Positions 43,335 through 54,794 are shown, counted from the stretch's first letter. The stretch: DNA of 64,000 nt from Azorinus chamasolen (GCA_963576725.1 OY755239.1:58125453-58189452), one strand, 5' to 3'. Notes: generated by a model from the sequence alone, not told the origin. Numbers and translations are program-made.

Positions 43335-43547
43335 TACAGTCACACCTGTCTTAAGCGACCATTTATTTATTGAGCATATGAGTATTTGAATTTAAAGAAG
43401 GTGGTTGCGTAATGCAGGGCAAAAATGATTCATAAAGCTCCCATATTAGCTTTCTGCTTTACTGTGGATCTGCATTAAGCGGTCACCTGCATTACAGACC
43501 AATAATTAGACCTCTTTTATGATGAGAGAAAGATATGTTCTACTGTA
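43335..43547. mobile_element. TA-204 MITE, CTTAAGCGACC subtype
   Basis: TA at 43335-43336 and 43546-43547 around 209 bp. Ends CAGTCACACCTGTCTTAAGC and ATATGTTCTACTG. The hairpin is imperfect (AGCTCCCATATTAGC). Confidence 0.75.
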
Positions 43548-43600
43548 TTAGACGGTAGACTAATAATTTCCCTCTTTATCAAAGACGTAACAGGCATACA

Positions 43601-44557
43601 TGTATTTACATTATATTAGTCGCTGTCCATATATAGGAATATTTACATCATATTAGTCGCTGTCCGTATGTAGGAATATTTACATTATATTAGTCGCTGT
43701 CCATATATAGGAATATTTACATCATATTAGTCGCTGTCCGTATGTAGGAATATTTACATTATATTAGTCACTGTCCGTATGTAGGCATATTTACATTATA
43801 TTAGTCGCTGTCCGTATGTAGGAATATTTACATTATATTAGTCGCTGTCCGTATGTAGGAATAATTACATTATATTAGTCACTGTCCGTATGTAGGAATA
43901 TTTACATTATATTAGTCGCTGTCCATATATAGGAATATTTACATTATATTAGTCGCTGTCCGTATGTAGGAATATTTACATTATATTAGTCACTGTCCGT
44001 ATGTAGGAATATTTACATTATATTAGTCGCTGTCCATATATAGGAATATTTACATTATATTAGTCGCTGTCCATATATAGGAATATTTACATTATATTAG
44101 TCGCTGTCCGTATGTAGGAATATTTACATTATATTAGTCACTGCCCGTATGTAGGAATATTTACATTATATTAGTCGCTGTCCATATATAGGAATATTTA
44201 CATTATATTAGTCGCTGTCCATATATAGGAATATTTACATTATATTAGTCGCTGTCCGTATGTAGGAATATTTACATTATATTAGTCACTGTCCGTATGT
44301 AGGAATATTTACATTATATTAGTCGCTGTCCATATATAGGAATATTTACATTATATTAGTCGCTGTCCATATATAGGAATATTTACATTATATTAGTCGC
44401 TGTCCGTATGTAGGAATATTTACATTATATTAGTCACCGTCCGTATGTAGGAATATTTACATTATATTAGTCACTGTCCGTATGTAGGAATATTTACATT
44501 ATATTAGTCACTGTCCGTATGTAGGAATATTTACATTATATTAGTCACTGTCCGTAT
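43601..44557. repeat. 37-bp satellite array with 148-bp higher-order repeat
   Basis: About 26 copies of a 37-bp unit containing TTTACATTATATTAGTC, G/A CTGTCC, and either ATATATAGG or GTATGTAGG. Two diagnostic positions define three monomer types. From about 44,010 the order type1-type1-type2-type3 repeats three times, with identical landmarks at 44023, 44171 and 44319 (148 bp apart). Early units 2 and 4 also share a T-to-C change (ACATCATATT). The last units are all type 3. No coding content. Confidence 0.95.
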
Positions 44558-44618
44558 ATTATTCGTATATTATTCGGGATGCATATGTTGACTGTTGTGT
44601 TGATGATTCCAAATAATA

Positions 44619-45060
44619 TTGGAAAAAAAGTTAAACGCTGAGTGGTGGGGATATTGGTATGTATATGGTGTAAGTGAACATGTTCACAACATTGTTGTTT
44701 GCCCTATTTTGTACAACCCTAACTACAAGCAGACGCAGGCGAGCAATTTAGTGCCATCTTGGTACTCTGGTAGAAATTGTATTCATTCTTTAAACCTAAA
44801 AATGGACTGTAGTAATACCATGTAGAAGCGGGTGATAATGAATCAAATTGATATATTTAAATCATATATATAGTCACATCATTGCGATTTATATCATATT
44901 AGCCGCTCTCCGGAAATGAAATCGGATGGCATTGCGAAAAGTGTAGACCCCGATCAGCCGTTGTGCCGAAGACATCCGGTCAGAGTTTTCAATGTTTTTC
45001 TCACATCAGAATGTGATACATTGTTTTCTATTTTTTCAAAATAGTGTACACCTTGATTAG
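44619..45060. other. Unexplained; TTAA-A-like core at about 44935-45000
   Basis: The 68-codon frame at 44619 has no signature. GTGTAGACCCCGATCAGCCG resembles a TTAA-A core. A satellite-like piece (TATCATATTAGCCGCTCTCC) sits at about 44891-44911. Confidence 0.4.
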
Positions 45061-45086
45061 TTACCACATCTCACATATACATGTAT

Positions 45087-45301
45087 ATAACCCTTTCCTC
45101 CACATTAGGCTATTTTTAAACCCAACCTCTTTGAATGAATCTACCGAAACGGAGCATTTACTAGAGAAAAGGAAAACATTTGAATTGTGTAGTATTGAAA
45201 CCATTGTGATAAATAGAGTAAATGCTCTATTTATCACAATGGTTTCAAGAAGTGACTATTACAGAGGCGTTGAAAGATGTATTTTTGGAGGAAACGGTTA
45301 A
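45087..45301. mobile_element. TTAA-C MITE
   Basis: Left target mutated (ATAA), right TTAA at 45298-45301. Perfect hairpin pairing GAAACCATTGTGATAAATAG with its complement, with a shortened apex (AGTAAATGCT). Confidence 0.75.
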
Positions 45302-45339
45302 ATATAGTATCACTTTATATATAAACATAAATTACTTAA

Positions 45340-45493
45340 AATGTAGATGATCGGTTATGCAGGGCGACAGTATTGACGAAAGCTCTCTGCACGAGCGTTC
45401 TCTTTAACTTTCGCCCTGCATTAAAGTACCACCTGTCTTTAAGACAGAAAGTTCGACCTCCTTGTACCTGTCGCTTTAGAAGGGTTTACTTCA
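45340..45493. repeat. TA-204 type MITE, decayed
   Basis: TTATGCAGGGCGACAGTATT, AAAGCTCTCTGCACGAGCG and CGCCCTGCATTAAAGTACC keep the hairpin plan; the right end AGAAGGGTTTACT is recognisable. Confidence 0.55.
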
Positions 45494-45930
45494 ATGTATT
45501 TGCAGAGAGTGTCATAAATTATTTTGTGGTTGGATTTGATTTGTGTTGATTAACGTCCGTTTCTGCTCACAGTGGGTTATTGTGTGGATTGAATTATTAA
45601 GTTACCTCAGGTACAACTGTAATATAATTCAGTTTATCGTTTTTATTTCTAATTAAGCATTATTGTACTGATTATATTTGTTTTTGCCTCCTATTGAATT
45701 GAAAAGATAAAACTAATCAATGCTTTCAATTACGCTATTGCCTAGCGGAACGATCGGTTTGGAACTTGATTGCTAATTGCTACTTTTTTAGATAAAGATA
45801 ATGCAAAAAAGATTCTTTTAATGGGTTTTGTTCGCAATAAAACTATTCTGAAACAGACTCACTGCCTGACCACAATGTGACAAATTTAATAGCACATGTT
45901 GATTTATAAGGAGTGGATATATTGTAATTA
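45494..45930. other. Nothing recognised
   Basis: AT-rich, with no credible frame or repeat. Confidence 0.4.
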
Positions 45931-46158
45931 TCTCTTTACTCCATAAATATTTATGGTAGAAATTATGATGTTATGAATATTGATTAGATATATTTTTATA
46001 ATGGCATATGGACTGGTTACGTTTTGGCCATGATGGTAGAAACAGTAGAATCAGACCTATATATATATAACTTCATAAGCTAACAGAATGTATTACGAGA
46101 GCTGTTCTGGTTCTGTTTGCAACGTCACATAAAAACGTATATATGGAATATAGGGCTA
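45931..46158. mobile_element. TTAA-A MITE, decayed
   Basis: CTCCATAAATATTTATGGTA, TTTTTATAATGGCATATGG, the AACAGTAGAATCAGACCTAT arm and TTCTGTTTGCAACG. The hairpin is largely lost. Confidence 0.6.
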
Positions 46159-46499
46159 ACGTACATTCGAACCGTTCAGAAGCGGCCAAATCCTATACAA
46201 ATGGTATCCTGGAACCCATCTATTTGTCATGACGAGGGTGCACAGCACACACACACGTTTTTCTGGTACAAAGCATTGACGTGATGGAACCCTCTGATAT
46301 TGATTTAAACCGTTTGCCTTTGTTCCTTTTAAGGGACGCCGGGCCACTAATGGGTTAGGGTACACCTGTCTTTACGACCAGGAAAATAATCTGTCCTTGG
46401 TGTGTTGGTGGCTTTAGAAATGTTTGCCGTAACTGTATATCTACAATATAGATTGTTATATATTTGATACAATTACACAAGGTGTCACGCACGCATCGT

Positions 46500-46707
46500 T
46501 GCATTTCTTCTAAGTATACCCCTGATCAGACGGCTTCCGTATGAGTCGTCTGATCAAGCTTTGGTCTGTTCGCATATGGACTAATATGAATGATTCTACC
46601 TTTTCTGCAAAACATATCTGTGTGCATTAGCTATTATAAAAAGTCAGCTAATTGATATTCATGATATCATTATTTGTTACATGAATATGCTTGTAGGAAT
46701 GGGTTAA
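46500..46707. mobile_element. TTAA-A MITE, left end lost
   Basis: Hairpin CTGATCAGACGGCTTCCG with AGTCGTCTGATCA, then GATTCTACCTTTTCTGC, TGATATTCATGATATCATTA, and the end AGGAATGGGTTAA. Confidence 0.65.
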
Positions 46708-47177
46708 ATATAGGAAATGACCGACATGCTGTGCAATTAATAATGGAAGAAATACATCTATCTCTAGCATGTTTTAACTTATTGCTTACGATTCATTATG
46801 GCAATCGGATTCCACCGATGTGCTTTTGATAAGTATTTTTAATACTATGTGGGGCACTGCTATTTTTCAAATCCGCAAAATACCACACGCCGTAGGAGGA
46901 GGACTGTGTTGCTGTTGCTTATCACCAAAGCGAGAGCTTTATTGCAACGCTTGATTTATGATTGTCAGTATGCATGCCAAATGCTTCTTATCTGCATTCG
47001 TTTGTATATTCCACTGAGTGATTTATTGCAATTTTATTAAAATAATTTATCGAAATGAGATTGCAACAATAACGGCACGAGTTTTTATTTGACTTTCATT
47101 GCCGGTCTTCTCGAAGGTAAACCGCGGCATTCGTGAGGGCAAGTTTGTTTCAACATCTAATATTTGATATCAACTTT

Positions 47178-47320
47178 TCTCTCGCTAACCGCGACCTGAC
47201 CCACATTTGCAAACAGTTTGGATCCAAATGAGACGCCCAGCAACTCGACGGCTCATCAGGTTTCAACCTGTTTGTCACTTGGTTAATAATTTTCTCGAAA
47301 GCTCGCTCAAATTAATCAAA
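47178..47320. repeat. TTAA-D MITE, partial
   Basis: CTCGCTAACCGCGACCTGAC, AACAGTTTGGATCCAAATGA, GCCCAGCAACTCGAC and AATTTTCTCGAAAGCTCG. Confidence 0.55.
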
Positions 47321-47379
47321 ATGCACCATACCTAAATTTCAATAGATACTAATTTGTTTTATAAAACACGTTAAGAGGT

Positions 47380-47628
47380 CAACTCATTTGGCGCCAAATT
47401 TAAAAGTGTCGTCTGCAATAATAATTTCACATTAAATATAATTCTGAACTAAATAATAAAGATATATTAGTAAAACATTTGTTTTTTAAAAACCTGTATG
47501 CTTGGGCTAAATAATACAGAAAACAGTGAAGTCCCAGGGCAGATGCCGCCTTGATAAGGCGGCATCTGACCTGGAACTGCACTGTTTTCAATGGTGCCAA
47601 TAGGCGACATTGGCGCCGAAAGAGTTAA
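47380..47628. mobile_element. TTAA-E MITE, inverted
   Basis: The GGCGCC-containing end is on the left (CATTTGGCGCCAAATTT) and the right end is ACATTGGCGCCGAAAGAGTTAA. Hairpin CAGATGCCGCCTTGATAAGG with its complement. Left TTAA mutated to TCAA. Confidence 0.75.
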
Positions 47629-48288
47629 AGGAAGACAATATCTTTCTTTATACATCTACATTTGCTTTATAATAAATTGTATATGAAATGTTTCAGCGTA
47701 CTTGCTTTTACAGAATAACGCCGTTGTCTACAACATTGCTTTCAGTAGAATAGCATAGTTGTATATCTCATATCCATATGTGTCAAACATTCCAATCCCG
47801 AGAAACAGAATGCCAGGCCATGCGAAGTCGATCCTTAACATTCTAGTTTAACGTTTATCCATATGGATGTCTAACACACAAGCATAAATGTCATTCTTGT
47901 CATATCAAAGGTTAATTTTAGGAATGTTCAGATATGTGTACAGCTGATGTTTTCCTTGACTGTGTTTATTATTTTGAAGTTTGAAGACGACGTAATAAAT
48001 TGGACGTTATTAGGTGCGAGCTTCCGTAACGCTATTGTCTTTCATTAGAGAGACGTGGTATACATTTATTGAAATAAGCTACGTCATTATGATGTTTTCC
48101 TTGTATAGGGTTAACGTGTGGAGGAGAATAGTCCATATAAAAACCAGTGCATTTTAGAGAGTTTTGTGCTAGACTATGCGTTGCCTGTGCCGTTCAAATC
48201 AAACACTTTGTTTCAGCTGCTTCGTACGACAACTCGAATGTATGTTAACTCACCCAAAATGAACGAATCTTTAAAAGTGTGTTAGAAC
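47629..48288. other. No supported gene or repeat
   Basis: No domain-bearing frame. A short GTCTTTCATTAGAGAGACG inverted repeat near 48040 is the only structure. Confidence 0.4.
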
Positions 48289-48475
48289 ATTTTCCTTATA
48301 TAAACACCTTTCTACGCCGTTCCTTTCGAGCCGCCTGACAGGGGTCTTCTCTGTTTGCTTAATCTGCCTCTACAGTTTCTACCAATACAAAATATTCGTG
48401 GATACCTGTGCCATTATGAATATCAAATAAATAAATATTCATGGTAACATTACTTTCTACATGCATTTAAATATT
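48289..48475. repeat. TTAA-A MITE, partial
   Basis: TTTCCTTATATAAACACCTT, GAGCCGCCTGACAGGGGTCT, TCTACAGTTTCTACCA and AATATTCATGGTAACATTAC. The first hairpin arm is deleted. Confidence 0.55.
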
Positions 48476-48867
48476 TAAGTTTGTATATACAATAAATACA
48501 ATCACCCCATGTTTTATTATCCAAATACCTCTATGATTCAGGAGTATGCGCTTCCGCTTTGATTTTGTAACATATTAAATGTAATTAAACATCAACATGA
48601 CATTGTCGACTTGTCGAATAATATCGTCTCCATCACTGGACTCTTTGAATGTATGAAATATACTTAACATCGGGGTGGCTTACTAGCGATGACCTATATA
48701 CCTTACTGTCATATGATCACGTGTATCGAAAAACATTACTGGGCTACGTGTACAATTCCGAAATGCTAAAGACATGTGTCAAAACTCTTAAAATGATTCA
48801 AGCATGGTTATGCGTATTTATCAATGCAAATGATAGCAAAATACTGGTGTTGATTCGCTAAACATGT

Positions 48868-48960
48868 CTTATCTGGAAACAGCTGTGCTCTAAATGAGAC
48901 GACAAGTAACTCGGCGTCTCATCAGGACCAAAGCTGTTCGACAATTGGTCAAAAGTAGGA
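48868..48960. repeat. TTAA-D core fragment
   Basis: AAATGAGACGACAAGTAACT, CGGCGTCTCATCAGGACC and TTCGACAATTGGTCAAAAG. Confidence 0.5.
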
Positions 48961-49057
48961 TGTCAGTAAAACAAATTCAGAAAATCAGATATTGGACAAA
49001 CATCATTGTTTCCGCATTATAAGGCTTAAAGATGCACATTTTAAGAAACATAAGTTA

Positions 49058-49257
49058 TACAGTAAAACCCCTGTAATGCGACCACTTAATGAACAGACAT
49101 TGCTGTCTTCATAAGCAGGTGGTTGCTTAATGCAGGACGAAAATTATGCAGAACAGGAGCTTTCTGCATAACTTTCATCCTGCATTAAGCTTCAATCTGC
49201 CTTTGCCACTGTGTTTTTGCCCCTTTTCGATGGTCGCATTAGAGGGGTTTTACTATA
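49058..49257. mobile_element. TA-204 MITE, complete
   Basis: TA at 49058-49059 and 49256-49257; 196 bp. Ends CAGTAAAACCCCTGTAATGC and AGAGGGGTTTTACTA. The hairpin has lost part of its first arm (GCAGAACAGGAGCTTTCTGC). Confidence 0.8.
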
Positions 49258-49566
49258 CTATGTATTCACACAGAATAGTTACATGTAATACATGGTAGTT
49301 TAGTAATGCTAGACCTTTGTTCTATTTTCAACCCATTAACACTTAAATCTGCTGACTAAGTAAAACTGGTCCCCATTTCCTGAATACTAGCTACAACCAA
49401 AGTTTTATTAGAATTTATCACTGAAGAAAAAAGATGATTATGACCAATAGTGTAGACCCTGATTACCCTTGGCCCTTTGATCTCGATATGCGTGGTTCAG
49501 AAAGTACTAACCATCTGGGATAGGTAAAACTGTTGTAATGTGTGTATCACTCAGAACGAATCTCCT

Positions 49567-49816
49567 TTAACCCTTCTCTTGCTGAATTTTAAAATATTTT
49601 TCTCCTTCTTTACCCATGCCCTGTTGTATAATTACACATATCTTCACTGAGTACACGTATTTCGCTGTGCAATTACTGCTGTGGAGTGCACTGGTTGCAC
49701 AATCAACTTGTAAATAGTGCAGACCCTGATGAGACAGCTCCTGTAGGAGCTGTCTCATCTGGGTCTTCACTATTTACAGGTAGGTATATTGACGCGAATA
49801 GCAATCGAAGAGTTAA
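49567..49816 (+). mobile_element. TTAA-B MITE, dispersed copy
   Basis: TTAA at 49567-49570 and 49813-49816; 250 bp, the same length as the tandem copies at 20-22 kb. Apex AGCTCCTGTAGGAGCT. It lacks the array body on either side, so it is an independent insertion. Confidence 0.85.
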
Positions 49817-50366
49817 ATTCTTTTCGACATTCTGATAGCTAAGCTGAATAACAATACGCGACATGTATATTCCTCTTTTCGTCAAGTCAAAGGATTTCAA
49901 AACCTTTATACTTTAAGTTCTTCAAAACCATTTGAACCATCTAGCATCTTTTATTCAGCAGTTTCAATAATCAAGTCAGCCATTAATGGGCAACAAAACT
50001 TGAATCGATTCGGAATGTTAAGTTTTCCCAGGAAGTCATATCTTTACAGTCACGCGCAATCCATTTCATTCTCTTGAAGTTAATCGCTTTTTTACACAAC
50101 ATCCACAATTAAGTCTCCGGAGAGCAATTACGACACACATATTATATTGTTAGCAGTATTTAATGGTTCAGTCACTGACGATATCATTCGAGAATATGGG
50201 CTGTCATACTGTAATAAACACCTTTACTCCTAGTGTCCCTGCAACGGGATATAGTAAAATTGTATAGACTACATCAGGGCGTCAACAGGCACTGCGTACA
50301 TGGGTAACTTTGGTAAATACATTATTGTAGACACACCACTTTTAGTGATAGTCTACACTTACAATA
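49817..50366. other. Nothing recognised
   Basis: No domain-bearing frame and no recognised repeat. Confidence 0.4.
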
Positions 50367-50732
50367 TACAGTGCTCCCTCTCTTCAACGACACCCTTTGG
50401 GATACAAAGATTGTATGCGTTGTTTAAAGGGAGTTGTTATAGGGAGGGAAAATCAAACATAATCAGCTTGTTTGCAGATCCCCAGATAAGGTGTATTTCG
50501 AGAACTAAAACTGTTAGGCCTCAATTAAACCCTATGTTGTGACCACTCTTTAGAATCGTCACAAAGTGACGATTCTAAAGTGTGGTCACAACATGGGGTT
50601 TGATGGAGGCATAAAGAAAATGTGGTGGAAAAAGGTTGTTTCTGGAGCCTTGTTGTCTCGGAAACAGTGACATGCGTTGTTATAAGGAGGGAATCATTAG
50701 TGAGAGGGCCGTTGTAGGGAGGGAGCACTGTA
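50367..50732. mobile_element. TA-362 composite MITE, copy 2
   Basis: TA at 50367-50368 and 50731-50732; 362 bp, identical in length to the copy at 31601. Its inner hairpin (CCACTCTTTAGAATCGTCAC) is more intact, closer to free hAT-type MITEs. Confidence 0.9.
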
Positions 50733-50869
50733 TTTCAAAAATGCCTAAAATGCTGAAAAGAAGTTTATCGCAAGAAACCCAATCGAATAAACGCTGAAGA
50801 AGACAAAACTTTCATGTATTTGATATCGAAGATCCGATTGTATTCGTCAATGTGTTAGTATTTATTCAG

Positions 50870-51097
50870 ATTGCATTTTAGTTTCATACTGTTCGACATA
50901 GGCTGATAATATTTTGTTGCACAACAAAAAATACAATTATCGACGAAAAACAATTTATTTTGTATCACAGTGGTATTTTTAGACATAGATTATTTCAAAT
51001 TGACGATCTTCATAAGAATTATTGACCATAACAAATGTCATGTGTTATGATGTTTATGAAATTATGCGTTTATTGTAGGTAGGGACTGTCCCTTTAA
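50870..51097 (-). mobile_element. TTAA-K (Kolobok-like) MITE, partial, minus strand
   Basis: Reverse complement starts TTAAAGGGACAGTCCCTACC and follows 60272 onward (ATGAAGATCGTCAATTTGAA, CAACAAAATATTATCAGCC). The other end is missing. Confidence 0.6.
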
Positions 51098-51267
51098 AAG
51101 TTAAAATGGACTTTTTATTCATTCACAATTCAGAGTTGAGCAAGTTGTCTAAGAAAAACAAAATAAGTAGGGTTATAATAACTTTACTGCTGTTGACAGA
51201 TCGTCCAAGAAAATAAGATAATTATTACCAGTTTTAGAAATTCACCTCTATCCATCAAATCCAAACT

Positions 51268-51412
51268 GTTAGCAGATGCCCATATAAGATGCGTAAATTA
51301 AACATTTTATTTCTTCACTAAAACCTCTGTTGTGACCACTATTTTAAATAATCTCAAAGAGACGATTCGAAAGAGTGGCCTCACTATAGGCATTGGTGGA
51401 GAAAGGGCAATC
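51268..51412. repeat. hAT-type MITE, right end truncated
   Basis: CAGATGCCCATATAAGATGC, hairpin CACTATTTTAAATAATCTCA, and CATTGGTGGAGAAAG, cut where the next element begins. Confidence 0.6.
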
Positions 51413-51413
51413 A

Positions 51414-51591
51414 GGGTCCATGCTTATAAAGCTTTTAATTGAGTCTGAGTTTCGTTCTCAAGCTTTTGATTGGTCAGATTTGAGTTCTTAAGCTTTTGAT
51501 TGGTCAGATTTGAGCCATAGGCTCAACTCTGACCAATCAAAAACTTGAGAACGAACTCAGACTCAACTAAAAGTTTTATAAGCATGGACCC
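51414..51591. mobile_element. 178-bp GGGTCC-hairpin MITE, second full copy
   Basis: GGGTCCATGCTTATAAAGCT to its complement, with the same internal duplicated segment (AAGCTTTTGATTGGTCAGAT occurs twice) but placed in the left arm; in 12296-12473 the duplication is in the right arm, so the two copies are in opposite orientation. Confidence 0.8.
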
Positions 51592-52072
51592 AAATTTAAT
51601 ATCTTATATCAGTATATTTTTATATATGGAAATGAAATACACAATTGCAATGGCAAAATAACCCATTTAAATGGAACGAAACGAATTTCTGTATCCTTTC
51701 AAGGGCGACATGAATTGTATTTGCAAACCGTTTGGATCCAAAATTGTTTCAACTTGGGCTACATTCCTCAAGCGCTTAAACGAACCAGCAATGTGAAAAA
51801 CTTGCAGCGACCAAAACCTCAGTAGGAGACAAATAAGGGTTAACACTGAACACAAACAAAACGAAAATTAATTAGTAAGTTGAACGTAACGACATACATC
51901 TTTATCACAGCGGTTGTTGCTTCTTAAATCCTGCTTTTAACACTGACAATACTCCATAAATATTCATTTGAAAAATAGTATGCATCATGCATATCAATTC
52001 GGTGATTTTTACTAATGGCATTTAAACACAGAAATGTTTGGTCATGGCAAAAACAGTATAGTCAAATCTATA

Positions 52073-52182
52073 TTATTTCACAAACAGAGAAAATCCTGAT
52101 CAGAGGACCGGCACCCATAACAGTCACCTGATCTGGATCTACTCTGTTTGCAAAAGACGTTTGTATGGAGTAAAATGTTAAT
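52073..52182. repeat. TTAA-A core fragment
   Basis: AAACAGAGAAAATCCTGATC, CCTGATCTGGATCTACTCTG and GGAGTAAAATGTTAA. Confidence 0.5.
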
Positions 52183-52483
52183 ATAGAAGAAAACTGATTA
52201 TTTGAGGTGATATCCCGGTCAATAAAAACATGTTCCCGTACATGATGAATTAGTCACCATTACAGTTTGTTTTCAGAAAGTTGCGTTATACTATTGGAAA
52301 AATATTCTGTTGGCATTAATTGAATTAGAATATAATTGTGCTTTGTCTTCCTGATATCGTATTCTAAAACGACTTGGCGGCAATTATCTTTTCCGGGTTT
52401 AAATTGCACCTCATTCTGTCAAGCCTCACTCACGAGAGATAAAGTCTGCCAATAAAATATTCCTGTTTATCCGCTATGCCCGT

Positions 52484-52743
52484 TTAACGCATTCGCTACC
52501 GATGTCGCATCTGTAATTACCTATACAAACACGTTGTGTTCAGATGAGATGCCGAGTAACTCGGCCCTTTGTCAACAGTGCGGATCCAGATGAGACGACT
52601 TGTGACTCGGTGTCTGATCCTGATCCAAAATATCTGGGTTTTTTGGTAATTTTGTTTTCTTAAGGATATATGAGAACAATAAACGAAATTTGCAACAGAT
52701 GACACTATTTGGAGGCGACACAATTTAGCAGTGAATGGTTAAT
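52484..52743. mobile_element. TTAA-D related MITE with two hairpin cores
   Basis: TTAA at 52484-52487 and 52740-52743; ends CGCATTCGCTACCGATGTCG and ATTTAGCAGTGAATGG. Two copies of the core arm occur in tandem (CAGATGAGATGCCGAGTAAC and CAGATGAGACGACTTGTGAC). Confidence 0.65.
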
Positions 52744-52816
52744 GAGTCCTATCTGAGGCAATAGACATGTATATCAGTTCCATTGAGATTTAATCCAGTT
52801 TGCAATTATGCTTACA

Positions 52817-53023
52817 TACCCTAGATCAACAGATAAATATGCGTACTCAGATACTAAACTTGTCATTTCTCCACCAAACCCTATGCTGTAACCACTCTTT
52901 AGAATCGTCTCTTCGAGAAGACTCTAAAGAGTGGTCACATCATAGGGTTTGGTGAATAAATAAAAAGGTTGTTCCGTGAACATGTTTTAATTTACGCATC
53001 TTAGCTGGAATTCTGATACCCTC
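52817..53023. mobile_element. hAT-type MITE
   Basis: Left end decayed (ATCAACAGATAAATATGCG), hairpin CACTCTTTAGAATCGTCTCT, right end TTAGCTGGAATTCTG. ATACCCTA and ATACCCTC lie outside the ends, a probable 8-bp duplication (7 of 8). Confidence 0.7.
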
Positions 53024-53303
53024 ATCTCAGTTCTCATGCTTACCCGGTCTTGGCTGTCATTTGCAAACAGCTCGAATCCAGGCTGTTTTACTGTCGGTCA
53101 ATATTTCCTCTAACGATTGAACAAATAGGAAATTAGTGAACACTTCAGCATTCAACAATTGGAGATCTTAATATGTTTTCGGCTTAAGACTGGTTAATAT
53201 TATTAATGTAGACATTGATATAAGTAGTGGGTAGATGCACATTAGAAACATTGTCAAATCCCGGCATCACATCTGTATTTATGTCTACTGAGATACGATC
53301 ATT

Positions 53304-53492
53304 TTAACCATTTCCCCCATAAATACACCTTTCCGTGCCTCTGTAAAAGTCACTTTTCGAAATCATTGTGATAAAAAGTGTTTCAAAATTACCCATATCC
53401 ATACATTTCCTTTTCTCAAGTAAATGCTACTTTTCGGCAGATTTATTCAAAGAGGTTGGATCTAAAAAATGGTATATGAGGGAATGGGTTAA
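53304..53492. mobile_element. TTAA-C MITE, hairpin reduced
   Basis: TTAA at 53304-53307 and 53489-53492. CGAAATCATTGTGATAAAAA is present but its partner arm is mostly deleted. Confidence 0.7.
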
Positions 53493-53525
53493 ATGAATAA
53501 TACGTAGCACTATACCGTTTGTCAC

Positions 53526-53773
53526 TTAACCCTTTCCTTCATATAAACGTGAGTTCATGCATCTGCAAACAGACTAGGCCCAAATCAGAAGACTCCTAGA
53601 GGAGCCGTCTGATCAGGGTCTGCTCTGTTTGCTAATGGAATATAATAGTTCCGTTTTTAGGTTCTAAAATGGCTACTATGTTTCACCTGCCACATCTCAT
53701 TATAACTATGTTGTCTATGAATATGCAGTAGATACTTAAATTTGAAATAAATATATAACAGGGAGAGTGTTAA
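53526..53773. mobile_element. TTAA-A MITE, second right-arm type
   Basis: TTAA at 53526-53529 and 53770-53773. Hairpin apex ACTCCTAGAGGAGCC; right arm TTCTAAAATGGCTACTATG as in 27281-27532. Confidence 0.8.
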
Positions 53774-54282
53774 GCATTTATTCCATAAGTTACAACAAAT
53801 TGACATCATTAGTATCAATTATCTTACATTTTATAATGACGGATGAAAATGTGAATCCTTTGGCCATGGCGGGAACTATACAATGTACAAACAGGTCTAT
53901 ATAAGTTCAGAAGGAAAACGGACCAGGCCCTGATCTTGGTCTGCTCAATTTGAAAACAGGGTGAAAATGCATGGTTCTTATATCACTGGAAATTATGCTA
54001 TCGCAACAACGAGAAATAAGGCATACAGTGTTAGTTGTTTTGTTGTTCAGCCACGGAAACAAGAGAAATTGAATAATGCCCACCCCGCCTGATTTCATAC
54101 CAAAACACATTAAGATCTTTCTTTGCACCATCGATTAACGTCTAGAATGCAGTTATCCGAGATGAATGCAACGAATCATTTTCAAATAAATTGCTTCACG
54201 AAAGTTCTGTCCAGAATAGTTTGCAGATTGGTTATCGTCATTTCCCCACAAACCCTTAGTTGTTACTATTTATTATGATTGT

Positions 54283-54536
54283 TTAACCCTTCGCTTGCTA
54301 TTCACGTCTATATACCTACCTGTAAATAGTGAAGACCCAGATGAGACAGCTCCTGCAGGAGCTGTCTCATCAGGGTCTGCACTATTTACAAGTTGATTGT
54401 GCAACCAGTGCACTCCACAGCAGTGATTGCACAGCGAAATACTTGTACACAGTGAAGATATGTAATTACATGTATACAACAGGACATGGGTAAAGAAGGC
54501 GAAATGTATTTTAAATTTCAGGAAGAGAAGGGTTAA
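54283..54536 (-). mobile_element. TTAA-B MITE, reverse orientation
   Basis: TTAA at 54283-54286 and 54533-54536. Perfect hairpin around CTCCTGCAGGAG. The family's left end (TTCAGGAAGAGAAGGG) is on the right here. Confidence 0.85.
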
Positions 54537-54794
54537 AGGGAATGGGTAATACGTAATCACAACATAACCATATTGCCACTAGCCACGAGTAACTAGGTTT
54601 CTTGTCATTGTCCAAGCTATTTGAAACTTGTTAAGTAGTTTGCAAAAAGCTTAAACGAATTGGAAGTAGTCCATATTAGATTAGATCTAAATTTTAGCTA
54701 AACTTCAGGCAATCATTTTTCACAGCGAGTTAGAGTTATGTGCCAGAAAGGAGTTTGCCTTCAAATTCTTCACAAAAACAAAACTGGGGTTTCG

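Noticed and set aside
43601..44557. CRISPR-like array
   Set aside because: Units are contiguous 37-bp tandem copies without unique spacers, in eukaryotic DNA; it is a satellite.
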